Below, piece by piece: positions 21,633 to 29,745 of a stretch of 64,000 nt of DNA (position 1 is its first letter; each line of letters begins with the position of its first letter). The position numbers and the translations under genes are program-made. Source of the stretch: Candidatus Thiodubiliella endoseptemdiera (GTDB lineage Bacteria > Pseudomonadota > Gammaproteobacteria > PS1 > Pseudothioglobaceae); NCBI GenBank assembly GCA_013416635.1, contig JACCHT010000001.1:744001-808000 (forward strand). Reading direction: 5' to 3'. The notes under the pieces were generated by a model. That model did no database searches. It was not told the DNA's origin and saw only the letters and a list, made by a program, of their open reading frames with translations.

Positions 21633-22169
21633 GTGATTAATTCTTTGGGCATTCCTACAATAGGCTTTGGAACGGTAAATACAAGAAACGGCAACAAGGC
21701 AATGAAACTATGCCCCTGTGGGTATTATGGCGATGGCACATCAAAATGCCATTGCACCGAAGACCAAATTGACCGGTATAAAAACAAAATATCAGGTCCA
21801 TTACTTGACAGAATTGACATGGTGCTTACTGTGCCACCACTGCCTAAAGAGGCACTACTTGAACAAACCAATAGTAGCGCAGAGTCAAGTGAAGTTATAC
21901 GAGAAAGAGTGTTAAAAGCCTACAATAAACAAATTAAGAGACAAGGAAAAATCAATGACAAACTCATTCCTGATGAAATTGACAAACTCATTAAACTAGA
22001 CAAAGACAATAAGCAATTATTAGAAATGGCAATTGATAAATTCAACCTTTCAGCCAGAGCCTACCACCGTATCCTCAAAGTCGCTAGAACCATTGCAGAC
22101 TTAGATAACTCAGACAGCGTTAACACCCAACACCTTACTGAGGTGATTAGCTATCGGCGAAGTAATTAA
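21633..22169 (+). pseudogene. comM: ComM/YifB-family Mg-chelatase-like ATPase, C-terminal fragment
   Basis: The 178 codons match only the last third of ComM: CPCGYYGD followed by KCHCT (zinc-binding cysteines), ISGPLLDRIDMVL (the sensor/arginine-finger region), and LSARAYHRILKVARTIADL with a closing HLTEVISYRR. The Walker A and B parts, about 330 residues, are missing, and the first 30 codons do not match the family, so this is the product of a rearrangement. ComM is a DNA branch-migration helicase used in natural transformation; this remnant cannot hydrolyse ATP. It is convergent with the GNAT at 22225. Confidence 0.8.
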
Positions 22170-22224
22170 TTTAAGCAATAAAAGACTTGGAGTTATTAAC
22201 TCGTACTTCTTTGGTTAAGGGCTT

Positions 22225-22710
22225 TTATAACTTGAATGCATAATTACCCCCTAAAGTTTTTGCCCCTATTTTTCTAAAAAATCTATCAGTATTGGCAATA
22301 CTGATGCCTGATGTTACATGAAATAATAAATGAGACACACCATGATCTTTGGCAAATTTCTTTGCAGACTTAACTAAACGCATAGCGACTTTTCCACCTG
22401 CTAATGTATCGCGAATTTGTTTCTTAATATAGATAACGCTAACAGTTGCTATAGGGCGTGAATCGGCAATAAAGTAACTACCAAGTGTTGCGTAAATAAA
22501 ACCAACAATCTCATCACCAATACGAGCGACTAAGCATATTGCCTTTTTACTAATAATCTTGTCATAAAATGCACTAAACTTAATTCTGCTAAACGGCATA
22601 TCAGCAAAAACACTCTCGTGATGGACTTGTTGTGCTAATTTCATCAATGTATCTTTGTCACCAACTTTTGCCAAAGAGATGCTTATTTTGTGATTATTTT
22701 TGCTTTTCAT
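22225..22710 (-). CDS. GNAT family N-acetyltransferase linked to RTX gene
   Basis: A 161-residue protein starting with ATG at 22710. It has the GNAT fold order: an N-terminal helix pair (TLMKLAQQVHHESVFADMPF), strands with VARIGDEIVGFIYATLGSYF (the beta-2/beta-3 hairpin), a motif A-like stretch IKKQIRDTLAGGKVAMRLVK, which supplies the acetyl-CoA pyrophosphate loop, and a final strand with FRKIGAKTLGGNYAF. It starts 27 bases after the stop of the RTX protein at 22738-27528, and a near-identical damaged copy follows the other giant RTX gene. This recurrence suggests a functional link, for example modifying the toxin or protecting the producer. It is not HlyC-like in sequence. Confidence 0.75.
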   Translation of the reverse strand: MKSKNNHKISISLAKVGDKDTLMKLAQQVHHESVFADMPFSRIKFSAFYDKIISKKAICLVARIGDEIVGFIYATLGSYFIADSRPIATVSVIYIKKQIRDTLAGGKVAMRLVKSAKKFAKDHGVSHLLFHVTSGISIANTDRFFRKIGAKTLGGNYAFKL

Positions 22711-22737
22711 AACAACAACCTAGTAAACATTCAACAC

Positions 22738-25700
22738 TTAAAGCACAATCAAAGCATTAGCATTAGATAAGTCTTCAAATGATAGACTAGTATTAGATAG
22801 TGTAATATTCACATAACTCTCACCAATACCAACACCATCAGAATCAACACTAATAATACTATCGCCATTCGTATTTTCAACGCTAATAAAATCAGTGATA
22901 TTCTGCCCCTCTTGATAATCGACTAAATCTGAGAGGTCTAATTTATCACCTTCAAATAAACTAAAGTCAGTAATCGTATCATTGCCATTATTATTACTAT
23001 AGACAAATGTATCACTGCCTAAGCCACCACTCAAGGTATCATCTCCTTGGTTGCCAGTTATTGTGTCATCACCTGCCAAGCCTCTAATAATATTATCACC
23101 TCCATCGCCAATGAGTTGATTATCAAAGCCATCACCTGTTTGAACAACATCAATACTTAGCGTTTTAGAACTTGTTGCAGTATCTGAATTTGAAGATTCT
23201 ATTGATGTTGCTTCAATTTCTATATTGAGATGACCTGAAAAGTCGCCTGTTATGAGTTGAAGATTGTTTAAATCATTTTGACTTAGTAAGTAAGAGCCAT
23301 CTTCTTGCTTTATTCCGTTGTTAAGCATTATCTCACTTGGCAGATTTTTAATACTAATACTCAAACTCTCAGAGCCATCAGTATCATTTAATACTGCTGT
23401 AATTGGCAATGCTAAGGTTGAGTTAGATGCTACTTCTAAAGTGTTATTTGAGCTAATCACCACATTATCAATCATCAGTGATGAACTTACTGCAGTATCT
23501 AGAAGGTTGGCAACTGCAAGGTTGAGCTTACCATTACTGGTTGCGATATATTGAAATTTCTGCCAACCATCGGATGCACCAAAATCACCTACAGCATTAA
23601 CATCTGATAGTTTGAAACTATCACCACCAATTTTAACTAAGGCAAAATCATTATAGGGTGCATAATCATTGGTTGAGAATATATATTCAAAAGACACCAC
23701 ATCGCCTGTTTTAACATCTATCACTGTTTGCATAGCTGAGCCATTGGTGGCGTTGCCATTAAAGGTATCCAGCTTGCCATTACCCATATTCATAAAACTC
23801 TCAAGTACACTTTGGTCAACAGAACCATATCCAGTGGTTAGCCTTGCCATATAGCCATCATTATCTGCTGAGTTAAATCCATCATAACTACTCGCCACAT
23901 CAACATCACCAACTGTTTGCCAGTTATTAAGATTGCCTGAGGCAAAATCAAATACATAGTCATTTGCCTCAATAAGTAGTAGTGGACTGTCTGCTCTAGC
24001 AACAACCTCTACATTGATATTACTGTGATAAGTGTTGCCACTGCTATCAGTTGCAGTGTAGGTTAGAGTTTCTATCCCACTATAATTGTCATTTGGCACT
24101 ATTTTGATATTGCCGTTTTCATCAATGGAACTGATGGAATTTTCACTTACAATATTGGTGATAGTTATATCACTTAAACCAATATTGTTGATGATAGAAC
24201 TTTTATCAATCACCAGTAGATTATCTTCCGCTACTGAGAAGGCTAAATCTGTTAACGCACTTGGACTGCTTACTTTAACTTGAGCAGTTTGACTAACAAC
24301 ATTAGTATTGCCATTACTGCTTTCTGTTGAGATAGCATCAACGATTAAGTTGTAAATTTTATTTTTTTCACTAAAGGTGATTTCTAAATTGTCATATTGT
24401 GCTTTGGTCAGTTGCCAATAACCATTAGTGAGGAGTGAGCCGTGAGAAAGCGTTGCACTATTCGGTAAGCCTTTAATGACGATGATTAAACTTTCTGAGC
24501 CGTCTTTATCTGCTAAATTAAAATCAAGGGGTAGTTTGTAAACATCACCCACTTGTACTTGGTTACTCTCTGCGTTAACAACAACATTGTCAATCAAAAG
24601 GCTACTATTAACTGCACCATCTTTGAGATTAAGCACGGCAAAGCCGAGATTGCCTGAGCTTTGCGCCACAAAAGAGACTTCCTTCCAACCTGAGTTGCCC
24701 ATATTACCAACATCTGCCACGCTTGACAAGTGATAAATTTCATTGCCAATAGAATAGGTAGCAAAGTCTACATAGGGTTGATAATCATCGGTATCAAACA
24801 TATAGTGAAAACTCACTGTATCGCCTTTACTAACAATAAAGTTACTCTTTAGTGCGGAACCATTAGTTGCTTGAGAACTCACATCTTTTACACTGCTATC
24901 ACTAAGCGTTAAGAAACTGTCAATATCGCTACTATAAGTTTTAGCTCCACTAATACCTGCTTTGGTTGTGGTTTGCAATAGATAGGCAGAACTACCTTCT
25001 TGCATAGTGTAACTCTCATAACTACTAACTAATTTGTGATAACCAATTTTGTCCCAAGAATCATTTTCAATATTGAGTCCATAAGACTGTGCTTGCTTGC
25101 TGTTATTTGCAACCACAACCTTATCAGCCACTGCTTCAATATTGACGCTGGCTTTGGCATCAGTTAGTTCATAGCCATCACTAATCTGGTAACTAAACTC
25201 AATTTTGCCACTAAAGTTAGTCTTAGGAGTAAGTGTCCAAGTGCCGTTATTGTTATTTGTTAGTGTGGCATTGTTACCAGTAATAGATAAATTCACCGCA
25301 CTTAAGTCATCACCATCAAAGTCAATGGCGTTCGCTAAGAGTTGTGTTGAGGTAATAGTGAGACTTTGGTCTTCGTTTGTTGCGAGCGTTACCTCAGCAA
25401 GATTGATTGCCTTATGGTTATAGAATTCAAAGTTGTCTTTAGTTAAAGAACTGCTACTCACGCCTTCTAAATAAATGGCGTTCTTGTTATGTCCAACCTC
25501 AATCTTGGCATAAGTTTTGCCATTTTGATTAACAGAACTAATGCTAATATCATTTATTGAGCGAAGGCTTTTAACATTGCTTAAATCAAGGGTGTCAACA
25601 CCTAGCTCAAAATCCTTGATTAAGTTAGTCAGCCCTGACTTTGCTTGTTGGTCTTGATAAGAGAGCTTAAAGGTATCGGCATCGCTACCACCTGAGATAA

Positions 25701-27528
25701 TATCCAAATCACCTTCTAGGTAAATGGTGTCCTTGCCACTACCCGCATTTATCGTATCATTACCAGCACCACCATAGATAACATCATCACCAGCTTCAGT
25801 ATTAACAATATCATTGCCATCGCCTGCAACAATATAATCATCGCCCGCACCTGAATGAATAGTATCAACAACTGTGCCACCATAAATAATGTCTTTGCCA
25901 CCTGCTGTGGTAATAGTGGCAGTGTTCGTGCCTCCAGTAATTAAGTAATCGATATCACCACTATTACCTGTAACTGTTGAGATGCCATCGCCCAAGGTAA
26001 CTGATTCTATATTCAGCTCATCTAAATTGATATTAACAGTGCTATCACCTTTAATTACTAACTTGTCATATCCGCTACCACCATCAATATAGGTGCTAGT
26101 TAAGGTGTCGTCATTATTGACCGTAATCATATCATTACCAGCACCCGCCTTAAAGGTATCAAGTCCTGCACCACCAATGAGTATGTCGTTTCCACTACCA
26201 CCTAGTAATATGTCATCGCCAGCGCCACCTGATATTAGTACAGCATAATCAGTGGTAGACGCGTCTAGCGTATCATCGCCAATATTGCCTGTGACAATAT
26301 CGTAATTGTTATCCTTAAGGTTAATATTGAGTGCATCCGTTGAAGTGTGGAAATAACTGCCTTTCTCATTAGAATCAGGTTCTAATCGCATCTCATAGCC
26401 GCTGTCAGTTTCAACCATTTTATGACCGCTAGTTTTATATTTAAAAGCAACATCAGCCACTTCACCAGTAGTGCCATCATCTTTAGTAAAAGTGGTTTTG
26501 CCAAAGATGACAGAGCCATCATCTAGTTCTTGTTTTTCCTCGTCAGAAACCAAATTGATAGATTGAACACCTGCTTGAGTGAGTGTTTTAAGCTCGCCTG
26601 CATCCACTGCACCGTTTTGGTTTTTATCTTGCCACAGTTTAAATTGATTAAACTTGGCATCACTTGAACTTAGTATATTGTCATCATTGGAGTCAAATTT
26701 AGCTTTAAGTGCTTGAAGATCCGTGTCATCAGCCTCTGTTAATTTAGCAAAGGCGATTTCACTAGAGCTGGTAATCTGACCATCGTTATTTTCATCAAAA
26801 ACCAAAATTGCATCTGTTGTCCAAGCGGTTTTCTCTACATAACCATCATCATCAAAATCAAAATAGGTAATTGATTCATTTTTATCTAACTCGGTGATTT
26901 CAATACCGTCATCTTCCATATCAAGCACAACTGGTTTGCCTTTGCCACCACCTGATGAACTGTCATCATTGCCCCAATCGTCGTCATCATCCCACCAATC
27001 GTCATCAGTACCATCCCAGTTATCAGGGTTATCAAATTCATCGTCATAACCATCATCACCAGGCTGAGGGGTTTGGTCATCATCCCAGTCATCATCAGTG
27101 CCATCCCAATTATCAGGATTATCAAATTCTTCATCATAGCCATCATCCCCAGGTGCAGGAGCTTGGTCATCATCGTCATCATCACTCCACTCGTCATCAG
27201 GTTCACCATAAAAATTACCCCACTGGTCATAACCAAAAGCATCAACGCCACTCTCATCATAACCCCAAGCGTTATAACCCTCTTCATCATAAGTCTCATC
27301 CAGCCCATAGTAATTACCTTCACTATCAGCATAAGAATTACCAAACTCGTCAAAACCTTGGGCATTAACACCGTATTCATCAAAGCCTTGCACATCAAAG
27401 CCATTCTCGTCATATTCCTGTGTTGCAAGGTTTATCTCGGCAATGGCTTGTTTTAAAGTGGTGTCTGTGTCGGTCTGAGTTAGCGTTTGTTCGGCTTGGG
27501 TGAGTTTGTTTTGAAAATTATCTAACAA
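22738..27528 (-). CDS. Large RTX / cadherin-like type I-secreted protein, 5' end probably truncated
   Basis: The 1596 codons, from a TTG at 27528, read in order: aromatic-glycine repeats of G-(F/Y)-D-x-x-G type (residues about 35-110); two copies of an acidic repeat with GDDGYD and FDNPDNWDGTDDDW (about 125-185); EF-hand-like loops (DENNDGQITSSSE, DSNDDNILSSSD, DKNQNGAVDAGE; about 245-315); an RTX region (about 425-700) with GGAGNDTINAGSGKDTI; cadherin-like and jelly-roll-like domains with near-duplicate segments at about 885-1030 and 1230-1390; and a C-terminal RTX plus targeting tail (GLGSDTFVYS, ending NALIVL) typical of type I secretion. No ribosome-binding site or ATG is found; the frame stays open upstream to a stop at a truncated MITE. 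Likely an adhesin or toxin. Confidence 0.8.
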   Translation of the reverse strand: MLDNFQNKLTQAEQTLTQTDTDTTLKQAIAEINLATQEYDENGFDVQGFDEYGVNAQGFDEFGNSYADSEGNYYGLDETYDEEGYNAWGYDESGVDAFGYDQWGNFYGEPDDEWSDDDDDDQAPAPGDDGYDEEFDNPDNWDGTDDDWDDDQTPQPGDDGYDDEFDNPDNWDGTDDDWWDDDDDWGNDDSSSGGGKGKPVVLDMEDDGIEITELDKNESITYFDFDDDGYVEKTAWTTDAILVFDENNDGQITSSSEIAFAKLTEADDTDLQALKAKFDSNDDNILSSSDAKFNQFKLWQDKNQNGAVDAGELKTLTQAGVQSINLVSDEEKQELDDGSVIFGKTTFTKDDGTTGEVADVAFKYKTSGHKMVETDSGYEMRLEPDSNEKGSYFHTSTDALNINLKDNNYDIVTGNIGDDTLDASTTDYAVLISGGAGDDILLGGSGNDILIGGAGLDTFKAGAGNDMITVNNDDTLTSTYIDGGSGYDKLVIKGDSTVNINLDELNIESVTLGDGISTVTGNSGDIDYLITGGTNTATITTAGGKDIIYGGTVVDTIHSGAGDDYIVAGDGNDIVNTEAGDDVIYGGAGNDTINAGSGKDTIYLEGDLDIISGGSDADTFKLSYQDQQAKSGLTNLIKDFELGVDTLDLSNVKSLRSINDISISSVNQNGKTYAKIEVGHNKNAIYLEGVSSSSLTKDNFEFYNHKAINLAEVTLATNEDQSLTITSTQLLANAIDFDGDDLSAVNLSITGNNATLTNNNNGTWTLTPKTNFSGKIEFSYQISDGYELTDAKASVNIEAVADKVVVANNSKQAQSYGLNIENDSWDKIGYHKLVSSYESYTMQEGSSAYLLQTTTKAGISGAKTYSSDIDSFLTLSDSSVKDVSSQATNGSALKSNFIVSKGDTVSFHYMFDTDDYQPYVDFATYSIGNEIYHLSSVADVGNMGNSGWKEVSFVAQSSGNLGFAVLNLKDGAVNSSLLIDNVVVNAESNQVQVGDVYKLPLDFNLADKDGSESLIIVIKGLPNSATLSHGSLLTNGYWQLTKAQYDNLEITFSEKNKIYNLIVDAISTESSNGNTNVVSQTAQVKVSSPSALTDLAFSVAEDNLLVIDKSSIINNIGLSDITITNIVSENSISSIDENGNIKIVPNDNYSGIETLTYTATDSSGNTYHSNINVEVVARADSPLLLIEANDYVFDFASGNLNNWQTVGDVDVASSYDGFNSADNDGYMARLTTGYGSVDQSVLESFMNMGNGKLDTFNGNATNGSAMQTVIDVKTGDVVSFEYIFSTNDYAPYNDFALVKIGGDSFKLSDVNAVGDFGASDGWQKFQYIATSNGKLNLAVANLLDTAVSSSLMIDNVVISSNNTLEVASNSTLALPITAVLNDTDGSESLSISIKNLPSEIMLNNGIKQEDGSYLLSQNDLNNLQLITGDFSGHLNIEIEATSIESSNSDTATSSKTLSIDVVQTGDGFDNQLIGDGGDNIIRGLAGDDTITGNQGDDTLSGGLGSDTFVYSNNNGNDTITDFSLFEGDKLDLSDLVDYQEGQNITDFISVENTNGDSIISVDSDGVGIGESYVNITLSNTSLSFEDLSNANALIVL

Positions 27529-27572
27529 TTCTTGCTGAGACTGAGTAAATGTACCTTGAGCAATTGGTAAAG

Positions 27573-27691
27573 AATTTTATTAAATTGAAATTTTTAAATC
27601 CACTCTAGCAGGGCTAAGGGTGTTTTTAAAAAGTTTGTAATTTGATGAAAGATGGCGTTTTGATGATTATTCATATTTATGCAAAGGTCTC
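27573..27691 (-). mobile_element. MITE copy 7, truncated, at the 5' end of the RTX gene
   Basis: The piece matches the last three quarters of the 161-bp MITE and ends TATTTATGCAAAGGTCTC at 27691, but the first 42 or so bases of the element are missing and two single-base deletions occur. Its broken end lies 45 bases from the RTX start codon. The rest of the gap (27529-27572 and 27692-27765) shows no gene. The join suggests a deletion that removed the MITE end and the RTX 5' end together. Confidence 0.85.
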
Positions 27692-27765
27692 TCATAGTGT
27701 TTATAATTTCCTCAAATGTCCAATAGATTGGAAATAAAATCGTCAGCGTCAATCAAGCTTAAAAA

Positions 27766-28419
27766 TTAAGTCCAGTCCATACATTGCCAGTTTTTTTGTT
27801 TGGCAATGGCTAATAATTTTTCATCACCATGCACAACAACAGGATTGTCAACTAATTCTAATAATGGCAAATCATTATATGAATCGGAATAAAAATAAGC
27901 ACCCTCTAAAGTTTCGTTATTTTCTTCACACCATTGTTGTAGTTTGTGGACTTTGCCGATTTGAAAACATGGCTCACCTAATACTTTGCCTGTGAATTTA
28001 CCTGCTATGACTTCAGGCTCAGTGGCTAATAAATCATCGATGCCATAAATCTGTGCGATTGGACGGGTAACGAATGAATTGGTAGCAGTGATTACGACTA
28101 CTCTATCACCATTTTTTTTGTGGGCATCAACGACTTTTTTGGCTTTTTCTAAAAAAATAGGTTGAATTTTTTCGACCATAAATTGTTGGTGCCATTTGTT
28201 GAGTTGTTTGACAGAATTGTTTGCCAAAGTTGATAGACAAAATTCTAAATACTCAATAATGTCCAGTTCTCCGCATGCATAATCGTCAAAAAATTTCTGA
28301 TTTTGCACTTGATAAGTGTCAACATCAACTGCACCGATTTCAGACAAAAATTCACCCCATAGAAAATCGCTGTCTCCTGCTAAAAGCGTTTTGTCTAAGT
28401 CAAATAATGCAAGTGCCAT
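27766..28419 (-). CDS. HAD-IB family phosphatase (SerB-like)
   Basis: A 217-residue haloacid-dehalogenase-type hydrolase. Motif I is ALFDLDKTLL (residues 4-13, nucleophile Asp6 and acid Asp8), motif II is VVVITATNSFV with the phosphate-binding Thr, Lys is supplied near IGKVHKL, and motif III is YFYSDSYNDLPLL with two acidic residues. The alpha-helical C1 cap lies between motifs I and II. Members of this subfamily act on phosphoserine or related phosphomonoesters such as histidinol phosphate. The start is ATG at 28419. It follows the hemL remnant by 6 bases in the same direction, downstream of holB. Confidence 0.8.
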   Translation of the reverse strand: MALALFDLDKTLLAGDSDFLWGEFLSEIGAVDVDTYQVQNQKFFDDYACGELDIIEYLEFCLSTLANNSVKQLNKWHQQFMVEKIQPIFLEKAKKVVDAHKKNGDRVVVITATNSFVTRPIAQIYGIDDLLATEPEVIAGKFTGKVLGEPCFQIGKVHKLQQWCEENNETLEGAYFYSDSYNDLPLLELVDNPVVVHGDEKLLAIAKQKNWQCMDWT

Positions 28420-28425
28420 CGTGTT

Positions 28426-28735
28426 TTATAATTCCTTAAAACAGTTGTTAGCCAATTCGATTGTGCATTCAATGTCAGCGTCGGTATGCGCTGTGGAAAT
28501 AAAACCTGCTTCGTAGGCACTGGGGGCAAGATAGATGCCTTTGTCTAGCATTAAGTGGAAAAATTTGTTGAAGCGTTTAACATTGCATTGTGAAGTTTGT
28601 GCAAAATTAGTCACAGATTTTGCATCAGTGAAGAATAAGCCGAACATACCACCGACGACATTTGCTGTCATTGGGAATTAACACCGCCTGGAATGTAGTC
28701 TGTGCTTCGCTAAATAGTTGTTCTGATTTTGTCAT
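28426..28735 (-). pseudogene. hemL: Glutamate-1-semialdehyde aminomutase (hemL) with large internal deletion
   Basis: From ATG at 28735 the sequence reads MTKSEQLFSEAQ, the normal HemL start, and then, with one base missing, would continue YIPGGVNSP; it jumps at about 28675 to [16 protein letters not shown], a block near residue 345 of the usual 425, and finishes normally with [21 protein letters not shown]. About 320 codons are lost, including the PLP-binding Lys, so the product is inactive. HemL makes 5-aminolevulinate for haem in the C5 pathway. Either another copy exists, the organism is dependent on external haem precursors, or the assembly has collapsed here. Confidence 0.85.
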
Positions 28736-28738
28736 TTT

Positions 28739-29743
28739 TTATCCTCTTGAAATTTGTGGGTAAGTTTTTAGATGAGTGATATGCGACCACACAATCAGCA
28801 CATTATCCAATAATAATTTTATATTAACCGAAGTTTTTGATAGGTTAATGGCATTTTGAATATCGTGTAATAATTTAAACAAAAATGCGATTTTTGTTAG
28901 ACTAATAATTTGATTCAACTCAACCAAACCGCCTTCGTGTTTAAGGGATTTGAGGCGAATGCCCTCAATAATCAAATGTTGCAAACAATTGAGCACTGCC
29001 ACTTCATTACCTTCAAAATCTTCCATTTGACTAATCATCATCGGATGAATAGCCAGTTTTAGTAATTGGTCTTGCCAATGTTGATAATGCATAAAACCAT
29101 CACCTGCCAATTCTTCAAGCACTTTAAACGGCACACCATGCGTGGTTTCTAATAAATGGGGAATATCAAAATCTTCTTTATGTGCTATATTTTGTGCAAT
29201 CCACGCCTGTGTTGCTTCATCATAAGCGGGGCTAATATGCACGCTTTGACAACGAGAAATAACGGTTGCTGGTAAATTTTTGACATTATGTGCCAATAAA
29301 ATAATCAGCGTGTTTTCTCTTGGTTCTTCCAAAGTTTTGAGCAAACTATTCGCCGCCGCATTATTCATTTGGTCAGCATAATAAATAACCCCAATTTGCA
29401 ATGTATCTGCTGTTTTATTCAGCACATCGCAAAATTCACGCACTTGGTCAATACGAATTTCTTTAGAACGATTTTTAGTAGTTGGGTTGAGTTCGCCCGC
29501 ACGGCAATAAATCATATTTGGATAATTAGAACGCCTGATTAAGACAGGGTAATCCAAATCCTCTCTGATATTATCCTTACGAATTATCTCATCATCATTT
29601 AATAGCGTACCAACTAATTGCTGCATTAAATCAAACTTACCAATTTTTTCCACACCTGTAATCAATAACGCATGTGGCAAATGATTTTGTTCAATCATTT
29701 GTTGCAACTTTGTAAATGCAGTTTTATGCCAAGGTAATATCAT
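28739..29743 (-). CDS. holB: DNA polymerase III subunit delta prime
   Basis: A 334-residue clamp-loader subunit: MILPWHKTAFTKLQQMIEQN at the start, HALLITGVEKIGKFDLM in place of a true P-loop (delta prime does not hydrolyse ATP), DQVREFCDVLNKTADT, then NAAANSLLKTLEEPRENT, and TVISRCQSVHI with the SRC sensor motif at about residue 165. It starts with ATG at 29743, two bases after the stop of the type III methylase. In most gammaproteobacteria holB directly follows tmk; here the two are separated by the restriction-modification pair. Essential for replication. Confidence 0.9.
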   Translation of the reverse strand: MILPWHKTAFTKLQQMIEQNHLPHALLITGVEKIGKFDLMQQLVGTLLNDDEIIRKDNIREDLDYPVLIRRSNYPNMIYCRAGELNPTTKNRSKEIRIDQVREFCDVLNKTADTLQIGVIYYADQMNNAAANSLLKTLEEPRENTLIILLAHNVKNLPATVISRCQSVHISPAYDEATQAWIAQNIAHKEDFDIPHLLETTHGVPFKVLEELAGDGFMHYQHWQDQLLKLAIHPMMISQMEDFEGNEVAVLNCLQHLIIEGIRLKSLKHEGGLVELNQIISLTKIAFLFKLLHDIQNAINLSKTSVNIKLLLDNVLIVWSHITHLKTYPQISRG

Positions 29744-29745
29744 AA

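Noticed and set aside
22225-22710. HlyC-type toxin-activating acyltransferase
   Set aside because: The sequence has standard GNAT motifs and lacks HlyC family words; only the position next to RTX genes suggested it.
27070-27160. CRISPR-like direct repeats
   Set aside because: The repeat is two units in frame within the RTX coding sequence, with no spacers of constant length.
26955-27456. His-rich and Ile-rich plus-strand frames, and a Met-rich minus frame
   Set aside because: They come from reading the acidic Asp/Gly repeats of the RTX gene in other frames; the Asp/Gly frame has the family match.
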